Assembly (NCBI GenBank): GCA_041743655.1
Contig: JBGTMJ010000028.1
Span: forward strand, 1-12,076
DNA: 12,076 bases
Reading direction: 5' to 3'
From: JARIHD01 sp041743655
GTDB lineage: Bacteria > Patescibacteriota > Saccharimonadia > Saccharimonadales > UBA4665
The notes beneath the pieces are model-generated. The model ran no database searches and was not told the DNA's origin. It saw only the letters and a list, made by a program, of their open reading frames with translations. Within the stretch, counting starts at the first letter, position 1. Every line of letters begins with the position of its first letter. Both the position numbers and the translations under genes were made by a program. Of the stretch, positions 7,005 through 12,076 are shown one piece after another.

Positions 7005-8015
7005 TTAACGGCCCCTGCGGGCTTGCTTCAGAATCCGGTGTTTGTAGCTACGCAGGCCCGTGGTTATACCGAAGATTACGATCACGAATGCAGCTAAACC
7101 AATGAGCAGTTGCTTCCAAGGCAGCACCCAGAATGCAGTTTTGGCAATGATAATATTGCCGCCTCCGGTACCGTAAGACAGCTGGACCTCGACCGTGTAG
7201 CGTCCAAGGTATTTTGTGCTGGGATTGAGCTTATCTTCTAGGCGCCGGGTAGTCTCCGGGATGATAATTTTTTTGTTTTCCGCGTTATAATCCTTCTCCT
7301 CAATAGTCCTGTTCTTCCAGTCGCGCACCACGATCCTGCCGAAAGGTTTAAGGTAGGTTGTGCCGTCGTTGCGGAGGCGCGTCACTACGTCTACGGGTCC
7401 ACTATTAAATAAGGAACCCTGTTTGCCGTCTTTGGCCGCGGCTATCTGAACTAGAGATAGGCTATCTTTTGCTTCGCCCGTGACATTGATAAATACCAGT
7501 ACCCCAACACCAGCGGCGAGTGTGACGACTGTCTCCCCAGGCTTCTGTGAATCGTCAGCTGTAAACCTTATAGCCCCGAAATGCGCTCCTGGTGAAGCGT
7601 TTTTCGGTACAGTGATAGGCACAGTCAACACCTTTAGCTCTCTTGGTTGCAAAGATACTGTACCCAAGTCAGGAATAAACCCCTTCAGGGAGTACTGTGA
7701 CTCTTTGTCGTCTACTATAAGTTGAGGGATTCCTGCCTCGCCCGCTTTCTGCTCAAAATCGGTCAGTATACCTCGCGCACTTATTGGCAAGCCCGTGATA
7801 TTAGTAAGGCGAACTTCATAGCTGACTGTTTCGCCAGGATCCAAAGTGAAATCCCTGACTGCAGGCGATATCTGCAGGCCGTTACCCTGCGTTTGGATTC
7901 CTTCATTTTGTGCACCGACAGCAACGCCGGGCATAACCATTGCGATCGCAAGATACAGAAGCGCAACAAATAACAGAACTATCCTTTCGAGCGGTGCAAA
8001 TTTCGCGAGACCCAT
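7005..8015 (-). CDS. DUF916-like (WxL-interacting-protein-like) surface protein with C-terminal membrane anchor, copy 1
   Basis: 336 residues from ATG 8015: signal peptide about 1-35 (IVLLFVALLYLAIAMVMPG), first beta-sandwich about 46-153 (NGLQISPAVRDFTLDPGETV, VRLTNITGLP, VPITVPKNASPGAHFGAIRF), second about 160-297 (RLRNDGTTYLKPFGRIVVRD, LGRYTVEVQLSYGTGGGN), membrane helix about 302-319 and a basic tail (KHRILKQARRGR). The 'ISP....L.PGE' start, the NxT/S strand and the 'VP..A.PG.H' strand fit DUF916, the peptidoglycan-binding half of WxL-interacting proteins. Unlike copy 2 it has no cysteines. The frame is open from a TTG at 8033, but AAGGGA (8024-8029) sits 8 nt before the ATG at 8015, so the ATG is preferred. 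It follows the large secreted protein at 8105-9238, probably its partner. The gap of 89 nt holds its own promoter. Confidence 0.8.
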   Translation of the reverse strand: MGLAKFAPLERIVLLFVALLYLAIAMVMPGVAVGAQNEGIQTQGNGLQISPAVRDFTLDPGETVSYEVRLTNITGLPISARGILTDFEQKAGEAGIPQLIVDDKESQYSLKGFIPDLGTVSLQPRELKVLTVPITVPKNASPGAHFGAIRFTADDSQKPGETVVTLAAGVGVLVFINVTGEAKDSLSLVQIAAAKDGKQGSLFNSGPVDVVTRLRNDGTTYLKPFGRIVVRDWKNRTIEEKDYNAENKKIIIPETTRRLEDKLNPSTKYLGRYTVEVQLSYGTGGGNIIIAKTAFWVLPWKQLLIGLAAFVIVIFGITTGLRSYKHRILKQARRGR

Positions 8016-8023
8016 GTCAGCTA

Positions 8024-8029
8024 TCCCTT
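8024..8029 (-). promoter_or_regulatory. Shine-Dalgarno deciding the start of DUF916-like copy 1
   Basis: AAGGGA on the minus strand, 8 nt before ATG 8015. It lies inside the six-codon extension that a TTG start at 8033 would add, so it favours the ATG. Confidence 0.6.
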
Positions 8030-8051
8030 CCAACTTCGTATGTATGACAGT

Positions 8052-8060
8052 ATTGTATCA
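8052..8060 (-). promoter_or_regulatory. Extended -10 promoter of DUF916-like copy 1
   Basis: The minus strand reads TGATACAAT, a near-consensus extended -10. Initiation just downstream would give a leader of about 30 nt that contains the AAGGGA ribosome site. A second hexamer, TATAAT at 8082-8087, lies in the same 89-nt gap and could be an alternative -10. Confidence 0.45.
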
Positions 8061-8104
8061 GAAAGGTTGATTAAAACATCTATTATAATATAACCTTGTT
8101 GAGC

Positions 8105-9238
8105 TCAGTATGTTGGTACGGCAACGAATCGGGCTGTCGTGGTGTAAATTCCGGATTCTGTGGTAATGACGATATCTGTACCAAACTGCAAAGTCAAGGT
8201 TGACGTATCAGATGCGCCCGCAGAGCTGGCAATCTGGTCAAATGTGTTGGTTGCGTCAAATGCATAGGTGTCATCACTGGTAGCGTTATCAGTACATCCA
8301 GTGCTATATGGGGCTACAGGGTTCACTATACCAGCACCTGCTTCCCTGGCACAAAAGCCAAACATTTCATCAGCTCCAGGGTCGTCAGTCTCACCAGCTG
8401 CCGTTGCCGAGTCAATAGTGTTCGACCCGCTCGTCAATGTCTGTGTAGAGTAGTAGCCCACCGATATACCGTTGTTGGCATTGGCCGCTATATCTACCTT
8501 GGTGTTTGAATCGGTATCAGTTGAAGCGGTAGTTTGAGTACCCAGGTCAACGGAGCTGCCGCCCGCAGCACAGTTAGCGCCAGTGTAAAGACAGAATGTC
8601 AACGATTCTTCGACTGTTGCCGTCACCGACAATTCATTAACCATAGCGGTTACTACGGTACCTGTATCGAATGCACTAGCAGTCCAGGTATTGTTGTTGT
8701 ATATAGAAATGCGCAGGAAAACATTTTCCGTGTTGTTCGAACCGACATCTGAAGCGTTGACTACATCCTGTACAGTAATGACGCGGTTATTGGTATCGTT
8801 CTCAACGGTAGTGTCAGTACGGTTTAAACAAAGTACCGACGCTGATGCTGCACAGTCATTGGCGCCCGCTGCGCTCTTGCTGAAAGTTCCTGCGCCATCC
8901 CACCCTGATTCCGAGATTTCGGTGGAGTCATTAGCAACGTTGTTCCAACTGAAAGTAGTTGGAGCCGTGCAAGCGCCCAAGGCAGTGGTGCACGATTGTA
9001 TTTTGACACCCTCCACATCGTTTGTGAGCGTTGTCAACTTAAGAGTGAACGTATACGTTACACCTGTTTGTGAGAATCTCGAGTCATTGATTGCTACGCT
9101 ACGCCCAGTTAACTGGGCGGCTTTGGCTGTTTGCATGGTCAGAGGCGAGACCACCGTCGCAACTACTAGCACTAAGACGTGCAGTGCATACAAGATCAGC
9201 CGGTAATTCTGGCGCATTTTTCTATGTCTAGATTTCAT
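8105..9238 (-). CDS. Large secreted Ser/Thr/Asn/Asp-rich two-domain surface protein (WxL-like), copy 1
   Basis: 377 residues with a signal peptide about 1-41 (LILYALHVLVLVVATVV, ending AKA). The mature part is acidic and very rich in Ser, Thr, Asn and Asp, as in wall-associated or surface-layer proteins. The N-terminal domain, about 45-205, has C83/C90 and C129/C137. The C-terminal domain starts LTFCLYTGANC (C216/C223), then GGSSVDLGTQTT and LTSGSNTI, has C296/C315, and ends GIYTTTARFVAVPTY. Each of these landmarks has a counterpart in the protein at 5871-6941, so the two are paralogues. No membrane anchor or sorting signal is present; retention probably depends on another protein, most simply the DUF916-like protein encoded next. 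The start at ATG 9238 is supported by AAGGTGA 6 nt upstream, and a promoter with both hexamers lies at 9303-9332. It may be the most strongly expressed gene of the cluster. Confidence 0.82.
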   Translation of the reverse strand: MKSRHRKMRQNYRLILYALHVLVLVVATVVSPLTMQTAKAAQLTGRSVAINDSRFSQTGVTYTFTLKLTTLTNDVEGVKIQSCTTALGACTAPTTFSWNNVANDSTEISESGWDGAGTFSKSAAGANDCAASASVLCLNRTDTTVENDTNNRVITVQDVVNASDVGSNNTENVFLRISIYNNNTWTASAFDTGTVVTAMVNELSVTATVEESLTFCLYTGANCAAGGSSVDLGTQTTASTDTDSNTKVDIAANANNGISVGYYSTQTLTSGSNTIDSATAAGETDDPGADEMFGFCAREAGAGIVNPVAPYSTGCTDNATSDDTYAFDATNTFDQIASSAGASDTSTLTLQFGTDIVITTESGIYTTTARFVAVPTY

Positions 9239-9244
9239 TATTCT

Positions 9245-9250
9245 TCACCT
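9245..9250 (-). promoter_or_regulatory. Strong Shine-Dalgarno of the large WxL-like gene
   Basis: AGGTGA on the minus strand (AAAGGTGA in context), 6 nt before the ATG at 9238. It is one of the clearest ribosome sites in the window, in contrast to genes that lack one. Confidence 0.65.
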
Positions 9251-9302
9251 TTGTTTGTGTTCTTAGCTTGACGTTAAGATGTTAGTAGTTCTGTCAAGGT
9301 TA

Positions 9303-9332
9303 TTTATAGCATAAGCTTGAACAGGCGTGCAA
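9303..9332 (-). promoter_or_regulatory. Promoter of the large WxL-like gene (-35, 18-nt spacer, extended -10)
   Basis: On the minus strand TTGCAC (9327-9332) is followed after 18 nt by TATAAA (9303-9308), which carries the TGC extension (TGCTATAAA). The predicted leader is about 60 nt, holding a CTTGAC/GTCAAG inverted repeat and the Shine-Dalgarno. This 127-nt gap (9239-9365) is the longest intergenic region inside the cluster. A TTGACA further downstream in the leader is an alternative -35 but has no good -10 at the right distance. Confidence 0.55.
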
Positions 9333-9365
9333 TAGAAAAATGCCTATAGTTTTCCACAGACGCTG

Positions 9366-10064
9366 CTATTTATGCCGGAATGATTGCAATATACTGCTAA
9401 AAATCGAGAAGTCTGGATTGCCACTATGATCAGTATACACAAACGTGTAGGAACCTGAACTCGTCGGCCCTTTTATTTCAGTCCTATACCCTGTGGCACT
9501 GTTTGCTGTAGCTGCAATATTTAGTTGTGAGCTGAAATTACATGTGAACGTTATACCCTGCCAGGCTGAGGGAAGAGGCGGCGATACCCGGGCTCCTCCA
9601 AAGCCTTCCTTGGGCTTCGTAAAATTATGGCAACGTTCCGAAACCTGTCCTGTTTTAATGCCGCCACTGGCGTGAGCAACAGGCAGGAGACGGGTTGAAT
9701 TGAAAGTCTCCGGAATAGCGCCCGAATATATTTCAAGCATCCGCGCCTGGTCTGTTGTGCCGCCGCTCTTATAAACAATGAGTGAACCGGTTGTTCTGGT
9801 TGTATCGCGGCTCCAATCCGGAGGTATTTTGAGGATAAATTTCGACTCCTCAATGGCAACATAACCTTGGTCTTTTGTTATTCGCCGGGTTTCGCCGGTT
9901 GTGCGTGATACGACAGAGGGCTTTTCCCGGGAAGCAATTAAGACAATTGCCGCAGGCACCAGAACCAGCGCGGCGACGACGACTCCACTAAGAACGGTGA
10001 CGAAACGCCCCTTAGACATTTGGCTCGATAAGCGGTTTCTACCGTGGTAATAATGCGTGGACAC
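9366..10064 (-). CDS. N-terminally anchored extracytoplasmic protein of unknown function
   Basis: 232 residues from GTG 10064. A short basic cytoplasmic end (YHGRNRLSSQMSKGR) is followed by one membrane helix (about 22-43, VTVLSGVVVAALVLVPAAIVLI) and an outside domain of about 180 residues with two cysteines (C145, C175) that could pair. The pattern 'KFILKIPPDW' near the domain start and 'FSIFSSILQSF' at the end recalls PsbP-like folds, but this is only an impression. AAGGAG (10073-10078) is 8 nt before the GTG and 5 nt before a TTG at 10067; GTG is preferred by spacing. An ATG at 10019 is a third choice but lacks such a site. It lies between two secreted beta-protein genes, 49 nt after the stop of the first, so it is probably part of the surface complex. 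Gene reality is likely; the function is not recognised. Confidence 0.75.
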   Translation of the reverse strand: MSTHYYHGRNRLSSQMSKGRFVTVLSGVVVAALVLVPAAIVLIASREKPSVVSRTTGETRRITKDQGYVAIEESKFILKIPPDWSRDTTRTTGSLIVYKSGGTTDQARMLEIYSGAIPETFNSTRLLPVAHASGGIKTGQVSERCHNFTKPKEGFGGARVSPPLPSAWQGITFTCNFSSQLNIAATANSATGYRTEIKGPTSSGSYTFVYTDHSGNPDFSIFSSILQSFRHK

Positions 10065-10072
10065 CAATACTT

Positions 10073-10078
10073 CTCCTT
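10073..10078 (-). promoter_or_regulatory. Shine-Dalgarno deciding a non-ATG start
   Basis: AAGGAG on the minus strand, with 8 nt to GTG 10064 and 5 nt to TTG 10067. It is the best anti-SD match in the window and points to a non-ATG start, since the first in-frame ATG is at 10019. Confidence 0.6.
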
Positions 10079-10113
10079 GATATGTTCAACTGTTTCTCGT
10101 GTGCGCGTTGCTG

Positions 10114-10863
10114 CTAGAACGTGGGAATAACCTGCATAGTCAGATACCCGCCGTACTGCCCACTGGGAGTGGAAGATGCAACATTGGCAATTATCGTCAT
10201 GGCATAATTGGTCTGGCCGCTACTCTTTGGGCTTATGGCTATCGTGTCGCCGCTGACGAATTTAAACATATCAGAGCTATTATAGCCCGTGGCCGCCAAG
10301 CCAAAGCCGAACGAAGAATCTGGTACCTGCACCGGGTCTGTCCCCGCATTTGGGTTGCTGTTGTCAACCATGTTTATGCCGAACTGCTCGGTACCTGGTT
10401 GTGCGGCGGCAAGCGTTGTCATAGGAGTAAGTGTGTGGCCGCCGTCGGCCAGAGACGGCGCGATGCCGTTCATTGTCACCACGTAGCCGCTGCTCAGGTA
10501 ATTCCTTACGGTAAAGCTAGGCGTCACGGCAGCGGTGCTGCTGGAATCGAGTATACCTAAGTCGTAGATACCGCCGTTGACTGCAAACTCCAGAAGCGGC
10601 ACGTCCGATGTATTGAAACCACCTTGGAACTGATAATTCAGGCTGGATGAGTTACCGGCTGCCAGCTCGCCGGCTGCCAGCTTTGCTTGATAATTGCCCG
10701 ATGCCGCGTCTAATTCACCGCCGATTCCAAAAAAGCTTTCTTCCAGCTTATAGTTTGCGGATGAAGATTCTTCGGCATAGACTATCGTATGAGTAAACAG
10801 CAACAATACAGCAACACAACCGATAATCCGCCACAAGCTTGCATTCCAGGTCATATACAGCAT
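10114..10863 (-). CDS. Short secreted surface protein with WxL-like C-terminal domain
   Basis: 249 residues from ATG 10863 (246 from ATG 10854). The signal peptide ends near residue 30 (IIGCVAVLLLFTHTIVYA). The mature start has spaced S-x-NY motifs (SSSANYKLEESFFGIGG, SGNYQAKL, SSSLNYQFQGGF), a style of N-terminus I associate with CPR surface proteins. The rest, about 88-249, is one beta domain alignable with the C-terminal halves of the proteins at 5871-6941 and 8105-9238: LLEFAVNGGIYDLGIL, GGHTLTPM, FGINMVDNSNPNAGTDP (161-177), FKFVSGDTIAI, IIANVASSTPSGQYGGYL, ending MQVIPTF. It has none of the domain cysteines of its relatives. It is first in the cluster, divergent from the plus-strand gene at 10943. 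TTGTCT (10887-10892), 17 nt, CAAAAT (10864-10869) could be its promoter, which would make ATG 10854 the leaderless start. Confidence 0.8.
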   Translation of the reverse strand: MLYMTWNASLWRIIGCVAVLLLFTHTIVYAEESSSANYKLEESFFGIGGELDAASGNYQAKLAAGELAAGNSSSLNYQFQGGFNTSDVPLLEFAVNGGIYDLGILDSSSTAAVTPSFTVRNYLSSGYVVTMNGIAPSLADGGHTLTPMTTLAAAQPGTEQFGINMVDNSNPNAGTDPVQVPDSSFGFGLAATGYNSSDMFKFVSGDTIAISPKSSGQTNYAMTIIANVASSTPSGQYGGYLTMQVIPTF

Positions 10864-10892
10864 ATTTTGCCGTAAATCGTATAGAAAGACAA
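10864..10892 (-). promoter_or_regulatory. Possible promoter of the short WxL-like gene
   Basis: On the minus strand TTGTCT (10887-10892) and CAAAAT (10864-10869) are 17 nt apart. Transcription would start inside the first in-frame codons, 9 nt before ATG 10854, making that second ATG the natural leaderless start. Both hexamers are imperfect. Confidence 0.35.
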
Positions 10893-10924
10893 TCTGTTTA
10901 TGGTTTTACGTGTCATTCTAGTAT

Positions 10925-10930
10925 TATAGT
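10925..10930 (+). promoter_or_regulatory. -10-like hexamer of the divergent stalk-protein gene
   Basis: TATAGT on the plus strand, 12 nt before ATG 10943, with no Shine-Dalgarno in between. TATTAT at 10922-10927 overlaps it as an alternative. The 79-nt region 10864-10942 therefore probably carries two divergent promoters. Confidence 0.4.
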
Positions 10931-10942
10931 AATAACCTGCCC

Positions 10943-11974
10943 ATGGATCCGTCTAAACTGCAATCCGATGTCGATGTCGATAATGACGCGAACTCGCTTG
11001 AAAGTACAAGCAGTTCCGTTGAGGTCGCGTCCGCACCCGATGCCTTTGCCGCGCCATCACCCACTACAAAAGATGGAATGAGTGACGCAACGGGCGGCAG
11101 CGCAAAACCGCCACCAGCTCATAAGCCGTCAATCTTTATGCGCATATGGCAGCGGTTCAATGTGTATCTCTTACTTTTTGTACTGGTTGTACTGGTTGCT
11201 ATAGCAACCACGATTGTCCTTTTCATTAAGGATAGGAATCTCAGCAAGGATTCAAAAGATATAATCAGTACGCAGAGCCTATCTGATGAATCCCTGAAAC
11301 AGTTATCCAGCACAAGCGTAAATATTGGTAACTCCAAACAGATTTTGAACGTCGAATCTAATGCTATTTTTGCCGGCGCCATTTTGATACGAAGCAACCT
11401 GGAAGTCGCCGGCAACATAAAAGTTGGTGGCGAATTGCAGTTACCTGGCATCAGTGTATCCGGGGCTAGCAAGTTTGGCGAACTGCAGGCCGACAATATA
11501 TCTATTGGTGGTAGCGCCACAATCCAAGGCGTGCTGAATGCCCGTAAAGGCTTGAGTGTAGTCGGCAACAGTACGTTCCTTGGGTCTATCTCTGCAACTC
11601 AAATATCGACCAGCTCGCTCCAATTGGACGGCGACCTTGTGCTGACTCACCATATAACTGCCGGCGGACCGATACCGAAGCTCACCAAAGGGACTGCGCT
11701 GGGTTCTGGTGGCACAGCATCGATCAGCGGTTCCGACACATCTGGTTCGATCACTATCAACACAGGTAGCAGCCCTAGCGCCGGCTGCTTTGTCACCATT
11801 ATTTTTGACACCAAATTTAATGGAGTGCCCCACGTTGTAGTGAGCCCCGTTGGAAGTGGCGCTGCTGGCCTGAATTATTATGTCAATCGCAGTACCAGTG
11901 ACTTTAGCGTTTGTACTACTAACTCGGCACCAGGTGGCCAAACTCTGGGCTTCGACTATATAGCCCTTGACTAG
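10943..11974 (+). CDS. Membrane-anchored stalk-like surface protein with repetitive beta rod and C-terminal cap domain
   Basis: 343 residues. The first 66 are polar, acidic then Pro-rich, and presumably cytoplasmic. A single membrane helix follows (about 74-95, VYLLLFVLVVLVAIATTIVLFI). Residues 96-134 are a polar linker. Residues 135-240 are a run of short alternating strands with small residues (IFAGAILIRSNLEVAGNIKV, GELQLPGISVSGASKF, ISIGGSATIQGVLNARKG, LSVVGNSTFLGSI), of the kind that forms beta-helical or bactofilin-like rods. Residues 248-343 form a compact C-terminal domain (GTALGSGGTASISGS, HVVVSPVGSGAAGLNYYV, ending LGFDYIALD) with C282 and C324; the style resembles caps of phage tail fibres and other surface fibres. 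No signal peptidase site is evident, so it should be type II (N-in, C-out). It is divergent from the surface cluster across 79 nt, which suggests shared control. The topology is clear; the function is unknown. Confidence 0.8.
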   Translation: MDPSKLQSDVDVDNDANSLESTSSSVEVASAPDAFAAPSPTTKDGMSDATGGSAKPPPAHKPSIFMRIWQRFNVYLLLFVLVVLVAIATTIVLFIKDRNLSKDSKDIISTQSLSDESLKQLSSTSVNIGNSKQILNVESNAIFAGAILIRSNLEVAGNIKVGGELQLPGISVSGASKFGELQADNISIGGSATIQGVLNARKGLSVVGNSTFLGSISATQISTSSLQLDGDLVLTHHITAGGPIPKLTKGTALGSGGTASISGSDTSGSITINTGSSPSAGCFVTIIFDTKFNGVPHVVVSPVGSGAAGLNYYVNRSTSDFSVCTTNSAPGGQTLGFDYIALD

Positions 11975-12033
11975 TAGATAGGGTTTATATTTAGGACCTG
12001 GCACCAGGACTGTCAGGAGACCGTTTTCGCGCG

Positions 12034-12075
12034 GTAAATAATTTTATGAGACTTAGGTCTCAGCAAATTATTTAC
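12034..12075. repeat. AT-rich palindrome at the right edge
   Basis: GTAAATAATTT (12034-12044) is the reverse complement of 12065-12075 and GAGAC (12048-12052) of 12057-12061. A 3-nt internal mismatch lies on each side and the loop is TTAG. It begins 60 nt after the stop of the stalk-protein gene. There is no T-run after the stem within the window and the outer stem is AT-rich, so it is not a typical intrinsic terminator; an operator or 3' RNA structure is possible. The window ends one base after the palindrome. Confidence 0.7.
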
Positions 12076-12076
12076 G

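Noticed and set aside
7005..7030. Small GC hairpin (GCCC...GGGC) at the end of DUF916-like copy 1 as a terminator
   Set aside because: Only a four-base stem, inside the coding end and without a following T-run.
8691..9206. Plus-strand open frame of 171 codons opposite the large surface protein
   Set aside because: It lies fully antisense to a gene with signal peptide, paralogue and good start signals; the opposite strand of Ser/Thr/Asn-rich coding sequence tends to stay open.
10099..10560. Plus-strand open frame of 153 codons opposite the short surface protein
   Set aside because: Antisense shadow; no recognisable domain, and the minus-strand frame has paralogue support.
11441..12004. Minus-strand open frame of 187 codons across the stalk-protein gene
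   Set aside because: Antisense to a frame with a clear membrane helix and periodic beta repeats; no signal or domain of its own.

Overview
The window looks like a chromosomal segment of a Patescibacteria/CPR bacterium, most likely Candidatus Saccharibacteria (TM7). This is inferred from protein style, not from a marker search. The grounds are a compact AlaRS that stops right after its editing domain, a set of small secreted beta-rich surface proteins with 'FGIN..DNS.P' and 'YVANV...G.Y' motifs, very short intergenic gaps, and TGA used as a stop codon (ends of the genes at 5871 and 8105), which argues against the code-25 CPR lineages. No rRNA, tRNA, CRISPR array, transposase or phage gene is visible.

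Layout. The first 3.85 kb is housekeeping and all on the minus strand: an FtsA-family actin-fold ATPase cut by the left edge (1-621), alaS (663-2600) and mnmA (2798-3844). Between alaS and mnmA lies a 123-nt palindrome with perfect 28-bp arms (2654-2776). From 3880 to 10863, seven minus-strand genes form a surface-protein cluster. In transcription order they are: a short secreted beta protein (10114-10863); an N-terminally anchored protein of unknown fold (9366-10064); a large secreted Thr/Ser/Asn/Asp-rich protein (8105-9238); a DUF916-like membrane-anchored protein (7005-8015); a second large secreted protein (5871-6941); a second DUF916-like anchored protein (4785-5837); and an Ig/PKD anchored protein (3880-4779). 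A divergent plus-strand gene (10943-11974) encodes an anchored stalk-like protein with a C-terminal cap domain. The window ends in an AT-rich palindrome (12034-12075). No stretch of 300 bases or more lacks a gene.

How the genes may work together. The cluster resembles the WxL surface systems of Gram-positive bacteria, in which secreted WxL proteins are held at the wall by DUF916/DUF3324 proteins with a C-terminal membrane helix. Here the pattern 'secreted beta protein followed by DUF916-like anchor' occurs twice in a row, as expected from duplication of a two-gene cassette. The secreted proteins have no W-x-L motif. They end instead in G-x-Y-(8 to 10 residues)-[ST]-[FY]-COOH. I read this as a candidate CPR counterpart of the WxL system, perhaps a surface layer or a host-attachment complex. 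The function is inference.

Expression signals appear to fall into two classes. ftsA-like, alaS, mnmA and a few others have a -10-like hexamer (extended TGnTAnAAT in the three housekeeping genes) only 9-12 nt before the ATG and no Shine-Dalgarno, suggesting leaderless mRNAs. The genes starting at 10064, 9238, 8015 and 5837 have Shine-Dalgarno motifs.
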